From the NCBI GenBank assembly GCA_037443425.1, contig JBBIOI010000116.1:1-10341 (forward strand): a stretch of DNA of 10,341 nt, written 5' to 3'. The stretch comes from JBBIOI01 sp037443425 (GTDB lineage: Bacteria; Desulfobacterota; BSN033; UBA1163). A program made the translations under genes and the position numbers. Below the pieces are notes generated by a model. It did no database searches. It had not been told where the DNA came from and saw only the letters and a list, made by a program, of their open reading frames with translations. Of the stretch, positions 1 through 6,061 are shown piece after piece. Position 1 is the stretch's first letter. The number at the start of each line of letters is the position of its first letter.

Positions 1-62
1 CTCCTAGTCTGAAAACCTATGTGCTTTAAAACCTTATTACGAGATTCACATTGGGGTCTAAT

Positions 63-90
63 ATATTGAATATTAATGCCAATTCAATAT
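63..90. repeat. AT-rich perfect inverted repeat upstream of the transporter genes
   Basis: The arms ATATTGAAT (63-71) and ATTCAATAT (82-90) are perfect 9-bp reverse complements around a 10-nt centre. The dyad lies about 80 nt before the permease start, so it could be an operator for a metal-responsive or other repressor, or a weak hairpin ending an upstream gene. It matches no operator consensus that I can name with confidence (it is not a clear Fur box), and no T-run follows that would make it a standard terminator. Confidence 0.4.
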
Positions 91-104
91 TTTCATCCTT
101 CGTG

Positions 105-121
105 ATGCCCTTTGAGGGCAT
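105..121. repeat. Short GC-richer hairpin before the permease gene
   Basis: ATGCCC (105-110) and GGGCAT (116-121) pair perfectly around the loop TTTGA. It stands out because the surrounding leader is very AT-rich. No T-tract follows, so a Rho-independent terminator is unlikely. A 5'-UTR structure, or a stray copy of a palindromic repeat like those at 5644-5831, is possible. In the first 168 bases I see no gene that I can support and no recognisable cobalamin riboswitch box. Confidence 0.35.
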
Positions 122-168
122 GAGGGTTTATATACCAAATTAAAGATTGATTATGGGTTATCAAATCT

Positions 169-1173
169 ATGATGGATTATCACTTATATGTAAGGAAGAT
201 AGATGGTAAATTTCTCTGGATGTTATTATTAATAGTTCCTTTAATTTTTCTAATCTTATATTTATGCTCTGGAAAGAGATTTGTCTCAATCTTTTCTTTG
301 TTGAGCATTAAGGATCCTGTTGATTATACGATATTTTTCAATATAAGACTTCCAAGGGCTATTGTGGCAATTCTTTTTGGTTCCTGTATGGGAATCTCTG
401 GCAGTGCCCTTCAGCATACATTGAGGAATCCACTTGTGAGCCCTTATATATTGGGTATTTCTTCAGGAGCTGCTTTTGGCGCCGGATTGTCAATAGCCCT
501 GTTTGGCAAAGGATATTTCTTTTTAACCCAGCCTTCTGCAATAGTGTTTGGTCTTCTTGCAATAACATTAACTTTATCTATCTCAAAATTAAGGGGTAAA
601 ACCTCAAGTATCTCTCTTGTATTGGGTGGGATAATAATCTCGGCTTTTTTTTCAGGATTACTTTCTTTAGTGCTTATACTTATAGAGCCAGAGAAGACTC
701 AAACCATAGTAACATGGATTATAGGGAGGTTACATACAACCACCTGGAATAGTGTTATTACATCTGCCCCTCTCTGCTTATTAGGTATATCTGGGCTTTT
801 ATTTTTTAAATGGAAGGTTTTCGTCCTATCTATTGGAGATGAAGAGGCTAAGTCAGTAGGAATCAATGTTGAAAGAGAGAGATTTATGGTAATAATTTTT
901 TCATCAATTGCCACGGCTTCTGTAGTTTCTGTAACGGGTGTAATAGGTTGGGTATGTTTAATCTCTCCCCATATTACAAGATTCCTGATTGGATCGGATC
1001 CAAAAAATTTATTACCAGCCTCGCTATCCATTGGCGCATCCTTTATGTTGATAGCTGATTTAATTTCGAGAGGGATCTGGACTTTCGAAATCCCTGTTGG
1101 GATTGTTACAACACTGGTTGGTGCGCCGATATTTCTTTATTTGATGAGAAGGAGTATGCATGAATGGGGTTAA
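169..1173 (+). CDS. FecCD/BtuC-family ABC transporter permease
   Basis: This is the integral-membrane subunit of a type II ABC importer, moving an iron-siderophore, heme, cobalamin or similar ligand across the inner membrane. Its 334 residues are normal for FecCD/BtuC permeases, and successive hydrophobic stretches run from residue 15 to 326. Family signatures are visible: RLPR at 60-63, then the Gly-rich GSCMGISGSALQ and RNPLVSP stretch (71-92), a coupling-helix segment GDEEAKSVGINVER (223-236), GVIGWVCLISPHITR (257-271) and the C-terminal EIPVGIVTTLVGAP (307-320). It overlaps the next gene, an ATPase, by 14 nt, so the two are translationally coupled. Two ATGs lie in tandem (169 and 172) with no strong Shine-Dalgarno, so the start is probable but not certain. 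Substrate cannot be assigned; a molybdate/tungstate role (MolB-like) is an alternative within the same fold. Confidence 0.93.
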   Translation: MMDYHLYVRKIDGKFLWMLLLIVPLIFLILYLCSGKRFVSIFSLLSIKDPVDYTIFFNIRLPRAIVAILFGSCMGISGSALQHTLRNPLVSPYILGISSGAAFGAGLSIALFGKGYFFLTQPSAIVFGLLAITLTLSISKLRGKTSSISLVLGGIIISAFFSGLLSLVLILIEPEKTQTIVTWIIGRLHTTTWNSVITSAPLCLLGISGLLFFKWKVFVLSIGDEEAKSVGINVERERFMVIIFSSIATASVVSVTGVIGWVCLISPHITRFLIGSDPKNLLPASLSIGASFMLIADLISRGIWTFEIPVGIVTTLVGAPIFLYLMRRSMHEWG

Positions 1174-1927
1174 TGTAGCTGATTTAACATTTTGTTATGA
1201 TAAAAAATCAATCCTAGAAAAGGTATTCTTCAAAGTAGAGTGGGGGGAAGTTTTAACTATACTTGGACCCAATGGAAGTGGGAAGACTACACTGCTTAAG
1301 TGTTTAAATAGACTTTTAAAACCGAAAGGCAATGTCTTTATCGATTCATTTGATGTTTCAAAACTCGAGGCAAGAGAAATTGCAAAAAATTTTGGATATG
1401 TTCCACAGATCCACTCCCCGAATTTTCCATATAAAGTTATAGATATTGTTGTAAGTGGAAGAACCCCTTATATGGATCATTCAAATCCAAAAAGGAAAGA
1501 TTATGAGCTTGCCTATAATGTTCTTGATCAATTAAGGATAATGCATTTAGCAAATAGACCATATACGCAGCTAAGTGGTGGTGAGTTAAGACTTATTCTT
1601 TTAGCAAGGGCTTTGGTTCAAAAGCCCAGGGTTTTACTTCTTGATGAACCTACCTCTCATCTGGATTTAAAAAATAAATTTCTTATATTGAATAGTTTGA
1701 TAGAAATAGCGGATAAAGGGATTGCAGTTATAATGAGCGAGCATGATCCAAACCTGGCCTCCATATTTGCAAATAAGGTTTTATTGATGTGTGAAGGTAG
1801 AATAACAAGCTATGGAAAACCCGAGGACGTATTAACGAAGGAGAATCTCTCAAGGGTTTATGGGATTGATGTAGAAGTTTTTAAAAAAGACGGTCATATC
1901 TATATATTCCCATCTTTCAGGTCTTGA
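1160..1927 (+). CDS. ABC transporter ATP-binding protein, FecE/BtuD type
   Basis: This is the nucleotide-binding subunit that powers the adjacent FecCD-type permease; two copies would dock on the cytoplasmic face. All motifs are intact: Walker A GPNGSGKTT (36-44), Q-loop Gln83 in YVPQ, signature LSGGE (138-142), Walker B VLLLDE (158-163), D-loop SHLD (166-169) and H-loop His195 in SEHDPNLA. At 255 residues it is full length. The chosen ATG has a good ribosome-binding site, GAAGGAG (1148-1154), five bases upstream and inside the permease gene. The short C-terminal extension (about residues 215-255) is typical of the siderophore/B12 branch. No substrate-binding protein follows: the next gene is on the other strand and converges, so the binding protein must lie left of the window or elsewhere. 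Confidence 0.95.
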   Translation: MNGVNVADLTFCYDKKSILEKVFFKVEWGEVLTILGPNGSGKTTLLKCLNRLLKPKGNVFIDSFDVSKLEAREIAKNFGYVPQIHSPNFPYKVIDIVVSGRTPYMDHSNPKRKDYELAYNVLDQLRIMHLANRPYTQLSGGELRLILLARALVQKPRVLLLDEPTSHLDLKNKFLILNSLIEIADKGIAVIMSEHDPNLASIFANKVLLMCEGRITSYGKPEDVLTKENLSRVYGIDVEVFKKDGHIYIFPSFRS

Positions 1928-2018
1928 AATTACTTACAACCCACAGATTTTATCCAATTTAAGCCGAGATGACTACTTCCCGATTAAAAATAAGAGTTTT
2001 AAGAATCATAGTCCAATT

Positions 2019-4328
2019 TTATTTATTAAGGATATGTCTTACCTTTCTTGCGAGGTCTTCCATTGTAAAAGGTTTCTGAATGAACTCTATTCCGGGCTCA
2101 AGAATTCCGCGATGTGCAATCGTATTTTCGGTATAACCAGACATATAGAGGACTTTAAAATCTTTTCGAATCTGTGAAAGTTCATCAACCATCTTTCGAC
2201 CATTTAGCCCTGGCATTATAAGATCAACAAGTATGAGATGGATGGGTTCTTTATAATCTTTACATATCCTTAATGCTTCGGCTCCATCACGTGCCTCCAT
2301 AACCTTATAGCCCTGTCTTTCGAGGATCTGAACTGCTAACTTTCTTACATCTTCATCATCTTCAACTATAAGGATTGTTTCATTTCCGTGTTCAATCCCC
2401 TCAGTAATAATTTTCTCTTCGGGTTTATCAATCTCATCTTCAATCCTTGGTAGATAAATCTTGAATATTGTTCCCTGACCAGGTTCGCTATAGACCCAGA
2501 TATGTCCTCCACTCTGTTTCACAATACCATAAACGGTTGAAAGTCCCAATCCTGTTCCCTTACCCTTCTCTTTGGTTGTAAAGAAAGGTTCAAATATATG
2601 CTCTTTTATTTCAGGAGTCATACCGATACCTGTATCACTCACTGAAATCATTACATATTGTCCTGGTTCTACACCAAAATGGTTCTTTGTATAAGTTTCA
2701 TCAAATTCCACATTTGCAGTCTCGATAGTGAGTTTTCCACCCGATGGCATTGCATCTCTTGCATTGACTGCGAGGTTCATGATGGCCTTTACTTTACCGA
2801 GGTTCTCCTCAAGTACTGTAATTAGTTCGATATCTTCACCAATTAAGCGAAGTAGCATCTTATCCATTTCCTTGATGATGCTATTTAGGTCTATTACCCT
2901 CATTTCCATTACCTGACGACGGCTGAAGGCAAGGATCTTACGGACAAGATCAGATGCCCTATCCGAGGCATTTTTAATCTGCTCAAGATTCTCTTTAAGA
3001 GCACCTTCTTTAACTTCCATGAGAGAAAGCTGTGTATAACCCTTTATTACGGTAAGGATGTTATTAAAGTCATGGGCAATTCCACCAGCAAGTCTTCCAA
3101 TGGCTTCCATCTTCTGGGCCTGAATCAGCTGTTGCTCAAGCTGTTGTCTCTCGGTGATATCATGCAGAGTTCCAACAAAACGCAGAGCTTTACCATCTTT
3201 ATCAAGAAAACTCTTTCCACGTTCATGAACAAATCTCACGCTGCTATCATCCCTTAAAACCCTGTAGATAATCTCATATGACCTTCCTTTTTCAATAGAA
3301 TCCCTCCAGGTCTTCTCTACAGTCTCCCTATCTTCTGGATGAATATTTTCAAGTAATAATGAGTAATCATTTTTATAGAAGTCTGAGTCTTTCCCGAAGA
3401 TTATCTTTGCCTCCTCTGATAACCTGAGCTCATTTGCCTCGATATTAAACTCCCAGAACCCGAGGTGGGCAATATTTTGAGCCTCGCTTAAGCGGGCCTC
3501 ACTTTCTTTTAATGCCTCTTCAAACCTTTTATGCTCTGTAATATCCTTTCCTGTAGATATAAAATGCCTTCCATCTTTATCTTTTATAGGGGTTATTGTC
3601 TGATCGTAATAAAATAGTTCACCATCCTTTCTCCTGTTTATCACCTCAGAGTGAAAGATTCTACCGGAGAAGATATTTTCATAGACTTCCCTATAATATT
3701 CTGGTCCCATAAGACCTGATTTTAAGATCCTTGGTGTATTCCCTACCGCCTCTTCTCCACTATAACCAGTGATCTTCTCAAAAGATGGATTCACATACTC
3801 AATTATGCCATCCTTATTGGTTATAAAAATTATATCCCCGGACTGCTGAACTATGCTCCACAGCCTTAAGGCTTCTGATTCTAATTTTTCCCTTTCTTCA
3901 ATCTCTCTTAACAATGATTCATTAGCAAGGGTTAATTCACGAGTCCTTTCCATAACCTTCTTTTCAAGTTCTTCATGAGACTTTATTAATGCATCCTCAG
4001 CCTCTTTCCTCTTTTTCTCAGACTTCTCGAGCCTTTTTAAAGCAAAAATACCACCCAGAAATATCAAGAACCATACAAGGCTATGAATAATTATTATTTT
4101 ATTAATTTGGGTCCACTCTATAGCACGAAAAGGTGCCATATTAACCCCAACAGATAACCCTCCCAGTATATCACCCTCCTTTAAACCTTTCTCCATGTGA
4201 CATTGTAAGCACTGTTTATTTGCCCTTAGAGGACGTATCAGACGTAAAAACTCCTTTTCTCCGATTCTTCCAATTGAACTGATCTCCTTTATCCCTGAGT
4301 TAAATGATTTAAGTGCTTCTTCCTCCAA
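2019..4328 (-). CDS. Hybrid sensor histidine kinase (rest of Tll0287/DUF3365 heme sensor, PAS-PAS-HisKA-HATPase-REC), 5'-truncated reading frame
   Basis: This is most of a membrane-bound hybrid kinase. In order: the C-terminal part of a Tll0287/DUF3365 sensor with a heme-type motif CLQCH (40-44); a membrane segment (about 77-98); a coiled-coil signalling helix (about 100-152); PAS 1 (about 153-265, ending STGKDITE); PAS 2 (about 283-394, ending TLHDITER); HisKA with phospho-acceptor His419 in GGIAHDFNN; HATPase with SDTGIGM (564-570) and GKGTGLGLS (589-597); and a C-terminal receiver with phospho-Asp702, acidic pocket near 656-660 and Lys752. The TTG at 4328 is only the first usable start. 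The same frame stays open to a TGA at 4389-4391 and encodes homologous residues KPLNPEN before the TTG, so the true N-terminus is in the preceding frame (4376-4606). Residues 512-518 read KVKAIMN, where relatives usually have about eight more residues (DPGQIEQV) before the N box, so ATP binding may be impaired. Confidence 0.85.
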   Translation of the reverse strand: MEEEALKSFNSGIKEISSIGRIGEKEFLRLIRPLRANKQCLQCHMEKGLKEGDILGGLSVGVNMAPFRAIEWTQINKIIIIHSLVWFLIFLGGIFALKRLEKSEKKRKEAEDALIKSHEELEKKVMERTRELTLANESLLREIEEREKLESEALRLWSIVQQSGDIIFITNKDGIIEYVNPSFEKITGYSGEEAVGNTPRILKSGLMGPEYYREVYENIFSGRIFHSEVINRRKDGELFYYDQTITPIKDKDGRHFISTGKDITEHKRFEEALKESEARLSEAQNIAHLGFWEFNIEANELRLSEEAKIIFGKDSDFYKNDYSLLLENIHPEDRETVEKTWRDSIEKGRSYEIIYRVLRDDSSVRFVHERGKSFLDKDGKALRFVGTLHDITERQQLEQQLIQAQKMEAIGRLAGGIAHDFNNILTVIKGYTQLSLMEVKEGALKENLEQIKNASDRASDLVRKILAFSRRQVMEMRVIDLNSIIKEMDKMLLRLIGEDIELITVLEENLGKVKAIMNLAVNARDAMPSGGKLTIETANVEFDETYTKNHFGVEPGQYVMISVSDTGIGMTPEIKEHIFEPFFTTKEKGKGTGLGLSTVYGIVKQSGGHIWVYSEPGQGTIFKIYLPRIEDEIDKPEEKIITEGIEHGNETILIVEDDEDVRKLAVQILERQGYKVMEARDGAEALRICKDYKEPIHLILVDLIMPGLNGRKMVDELSQIRKDFKVLYMSGYTENTIAHRGILEPGIEFIQKPFTMEDLARKVRHILNK

Positions 4329-4375
4329 TGGATCAGGATAATTCTCAGGATTAAGGGGCTTAAGACTTACTATGT

Positions 4376-4606
4376 TTATGTTGTCTCTTCAGAGACTCCA
4401 ACATATACGTGTTGATTTCTCGTAAACCAATCCCTGTATATAATATCCTTTTCAAGAGAGATTTTTGCCTCATGAATTGCCATCTCAAGGGTCATCTTCC
4501 TTAAATGAATATTATTCCAGATAAGTGAAGCAGTGATTGTAAGGCTCCAGATTATGATGAAGATCAATAAATAAGATCTGCCTCTGAAGGAATATGTTTT
4601 TATCAT
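4376..4606 (-). pseudogene. Detached N-terminus of the Tll0287/DUF3365 sensor kinase (76 codons)
   Basis: This 76-residue frame has a short basic start, one transmembrane helix (about 11-29) and then a stretch ending LEKDIIYRDWFTRNQHVYVGV. That is the opening of a Tll0287/DUF3365 periplasmic sensor domain, whose family start usually reads like EKDLLYRRW...VYVPVTE. It ends at TAA 4376-4378, exactly where the other frame begins to encode the later part of the same domain. The two frames are therefore pieces of one gene. The central 45-50 residues of the domain seem to be absent, which a point frameshift alone would not explain. The start is well supported: AGGAGGA (4611-4617) lies four bases before the ATG and overlaps the stop of the response regulator gene upstream. 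If expressed alone it would be a small membrane-anchored peptide. Confidence 0.72.
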
Positions 4607-4615
4607 ATAGTCCTC

Positions 4616-5332
4616 CTAAGAGGCTAATTTAAGCTTTTCCCTCAAATGCTCGATTTCTTTTTTGAGTTTTTCCGCATATTGCTCGGATTCTTTTATCTTT
4701 CCTTTAATAACTTTAAACATTTCATGCTCTCTCATCATCTTTGTAAACCTTAAGAGGAATTCGGAAATTGTAAAGGGCTTCTTTATAAACTCCCTTGCAC
4801 CCGAGCGGATTGCCATCTCGGCAGAATACTCATGGCTGTGACCTGTCATAATCATTACAGGCAGATCAGGATATTTCTTGAATATCTCTCCCATAAGGGT
4901 GATCCCATCCATACCGGGCATGACAATATCAGAGATAATAACATCGAAGCCCTTTTCCTCGATCTTCTTTAATGCCTCAGATCCGTTAGAGGCCTGCTCA
5001 CAGCTCTGTCCCTTTGAAGAAAGTATATTAACTAAGAGGCTTCTTATTTGAGGGTCATCATCTATGATAAGTACATCATAAGATGCTAAATTTTGATCCA
5101 TTACGTCAAGCCTTTCAAGAAGTTGATGGTTCTCGGTATTTGAGCCATTTAGTTTTTTTCTCTTCTTAAGCTGGGTTTTAAGTTGATCGGGTTTTTCACA
5201 AAATCCCACATCTCCATCACATATAGTATGAAAGCCATCGAGGTCACAGAAACCAAGTCCCATGCCCATGGATCCTCTCTCTGAGTCTCTGTAATATGGA
5301 CATCTATTTATGGATTTGGATTCTTCAGCCAT
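4616..5332 (-). CDS. Response regulator with four-cysteine N-terminal motif and C-terminal coiled coil
   Basis: This is a 238-residue signalling protein. Residues 1-50 hold Cys11, Cys29, Cys38 and Cys45 in the pattern CPYY...GFCDLDG...TICDGD..FCEKPD, a likely Zn or Fe-S site. Residues 84-200 are a CheY-like receiver: acidic pocket DDD (91-93), phospho-acceptor Asp135 in IISDIVMPG, Thr163 in IMTG and Lys185 in KKPF. Residues 205-236 are charged heptad-like helix. No DNA-binding or enzymatic output domain follows, so output is probably by protein contact. The ATG has AGAGG (5340-5344) seven bases upstream. The gene sits just upstream of the sensor-kinase fragments, whose Shine-Dalgarno overlaps its stop codon, so regulator and kinase are one operon and probably cognate. 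The Cys cluster might sense metal or redox state; that is inference. Confidence 0.92.
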   Translation of the reverse strand: MAEESKSINRCPYYRDSERGSMGMGLGFCDLDGFHTICDGDVGFCEKPDQLKTQLKKRKKLNGSNTENHQLLERLDVMDQNLASYDVLIIDDDPQIRSLLVNILSSKGQSCEQASNGSEALKKIEEKGFDVIISDIVMPGMDGITLMGEIFKKYPDLPVMIMTGHSHEYSAEMAIRSGAREFIKKPFTISEFLLRFTKMMREHEMFKVIKGKIKESEQYAEKLKKEIEHLREKLKLAS

Positions 5333-5412
5333 TTGAAAGCCTCTGGTACGTTTTTCAAGAAGATTTCTAACATTAAATCAAGTTTTTCAATAATCTCTTT
5401 GATATCCCCCAT
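5308..5412 (-). CDS. Possible 34-codon small ORF leading the two-component operon
   Basis: An ATG at 5412-5410 opens a 34-codon frame ending at TAA 5310-5308. It begins MGDIKEIIEKLDLMLEIF and ends near KWLKNPNP. AGGAGT (5418-5423) lies five bases before the ATG, a better ribosome-binding site than the following gene has. Its last 25 nt overlap the start of the response regulator in another frame, a typical arrangement for translational coupling. The predicted peptide is an amphipathic helix rich in Leu, Ile, Glu and Lys with a Pro-ended tail. I do not recognise a family. It may be a real small protein, a coupling leader, or a chance frame. Confidence 0.42.
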   Translation of the reverse strand: MGDIKEIIEKLDLMLEIFLKNVPEAFKWLKNPNP

Positions 5413-5461
5413 AGAAGACTCCTGATGTAAGAGAGTTAAATATAAGAAAAAAATAGCAATG

Positions 5462-5490
5462 ATTATGCCATATTATTAAAATTTATCTAA
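5462..5490 (-). promoter_or_regulatory. Candidate extended -10 promoter for the two-component operon
   Basis: Read on the minus strand, TGGCATAAT (5470 down to 5462) is an extended -10 (TG-N plus CATAAT, five of six to TATAAT). Seventeen bases farther upstream is TTAGAT (5490-5485), a weak -35, which is acceptable with an extended -10. The predicted start near 5455 leaves a leader of about 40 nt before the small ORF at 5412. AT-rich sequence makes chance matches likely. Confidence 0.33.
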
Positions 5491-5546
5491 TTAATTGAAA
5501 ATATTGGAGGATTTTCTGGATACGAGTTTATAGATAGTCAATATTT

Positions 5547-5563
5547 TTGACAATAAATGTCAA
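5547..5563. promoter_or_regulatory. Perfect TTGACA-N5-TGTCAA dyad, possible operator
   Basis: TTGACA (5547-5552) and TGTCAA (5558-5563) are perfect reverse complements around ATAAA. The 17-nt size fits a dimeric regulator. It lies about 90 nt upstream of the proposed minus-strand start, so activation of that operon would be the simplest role. Each half also equals a -35 hexamer, but I see no well-spaced -10 for either strand. The regulator is unknown. Confidence 0.38.
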
Positions 5564-5643
5564 CTTTTGGAAATATTTTATACGGATTATCTGAACATAA
5601 ATGGTTGGTTCTCAGACTCAGAGCGAAATATTTTTTGCGTAAA

Positions 5644-5787
5644 GGTTAGGGTTCATCCATTACCGTTAATAGGTGTAGGGTAAGGGTTTATCCCTTACCG
5701 AAAACAGTAATACCTAATGTGGTAAGCCGCAAGGGCTTACCCTACGAGAAATTAAAAGAATCTAAAGCGTAGGGCTCGTCCCTTGCC
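5644..5787. repeat. Row of four related 21-nt palindromic units
   Basis: Units lie at 5644-5664, 5679-5699, 5721-5741 and 5767-5787. Unit 2 has perfect arms GGTAAGGG/CCCTTACC around TTTAT. Unit 3 has perfect arms GGTAAGCC/GGCTTACC around GCAAG. Unit 1 is a degenerate copy of unit 2 (18 of 21 positions equal by eye), and unit 4 is more diverged (14 of 21). Start-to-start spacings are 35, 42 and 46 nt. The pattern resembles REP/BIME-like dispersed extragenic palindromes. It is not a CRISPR array, because the spacers are short and uneven and the units diverge. Confidence 0.6.
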
Positions 5788-5797
5788 GCATTTGGTT

Positions 5798-5831
5798 TCA
5801 TTGCTATGCACCCTTTGGGTGCTAGCAATGA
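5798..5831. repeat. 34-nt hairpin with 15-bp stem and one bulge
   Basis: TCATTGCTA (5798-5806) pairs with TAGCAATGA (5823-5831), and GCACCC (5808-5813) pairs with GGGTGC (5817-5822). The loop is TTT, and a single T at 5807 is bulged. The stem is strong but has no T-run after it on either strand, so it does not look like an intrinsic terminator for either flanking operon; both diverge from here anyway. It probably belongs to the adjacent palindromic repeat cluster or is an RNA/DNA structural element. Confidence 0.6.
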
Positions 5832-5879
5832 CTGATAAAAAATGGAGCTTAATATTCTAATGGTATGGGAAAATTTTTG

Positions 5880-5906
5880 TTGACTTTTTTATGCTCTCAT
5901 TATAAT
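5880..5906 (+). promoter_or_regulatory. Candidate sigma70-type promoter for the HMGCS-like/thiolase operon
   Basis: A perfect -10 TATAAT lies at 5901-5906, with TTGACT at 5880-5885 (five of six to TTGACA) only 15 bases upstream; that spacing is short of the ideal 17. A start near 5913 would give a 5' leader of roughly 150 nt before the ATG at 6062. The hairpin at 5798-5831 sits just upstream of it. The perfect -10 is the main support. Confidence 0.42.
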
Positions 5907-6061
5907 TTTTTAAAGGCTTTTATGCCAAATCATGGATTATTTGTTTTAGTCCTATGCATAATTAAATGATTTCGAAAATCTATTCTTCTCTTAAATCTAT
6001 AGGAAAGAATATTTTACGAAATAATTATTAAAACTTTTAGTTTTTACGGGGAGATTTAATA

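Larger units (their letters stand above)
5413..6061. other. 649-bp divergent intergenic region with palindromes and promoters
   Basis: No convincing protein gene is present on either strand. The stretch separates the leftward two-component operon from the rightward HMGCS-like/thiolase operon. It contains candidate promoters for both sides, a TTGACA/TGTCAA dyad (5547-5563), four 21-nt palindromic units between 5644 and 5787, and a 34-nt hairpin (5798-5831). The palindromic core is visibly richer in G and C than the AT-rich ends, which suggests inserted or spreading repeat material rather than ordinary leader sequence. Confidence 0.7.

Noticed and set aside
3..29. Possible 3' end of an upstream gene ending at TAA 27-29 (last codons P-S-L-K-T-Y-V-L)
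   Set aside because: Eight codons at a window edge are too few to tell from chance; the other two frames also end within the first 12 bases.
699..1031. 110-codon minus-strand open frame inside the permease gene
   Set aside because: It is the shadow of a permease with intact FecCD motifs and shows no family features of its own.
1928..2018. Intrinsic terminator between the converging ATPase and sensor-kinase genes
   Set aside because: The stretch is AT-rich with T-runs, but I could not find a stable stem next to them.
4329..4391. Programmed ribosomal frameshift joining the two kinase frames
   Set aside because: No slippery heptamer is evident, and a slip would not restore the roughly 45-50 missing residues of the sensor domain; deletion or assembly loss explains it better.
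5644..5787. CRISPR array
   Set aside because: Units are only 21 nt, diverge from each other, are palindromic and are separated by 14, 21 and 25 nt; no cas genes are nearby.
5861..5884. Sigma54 promoter (GG-N10-GC) upstream of the HMGCS-like gene
   Set aside because: The TGGTATGG-like segment has no GC element at the required spacing.
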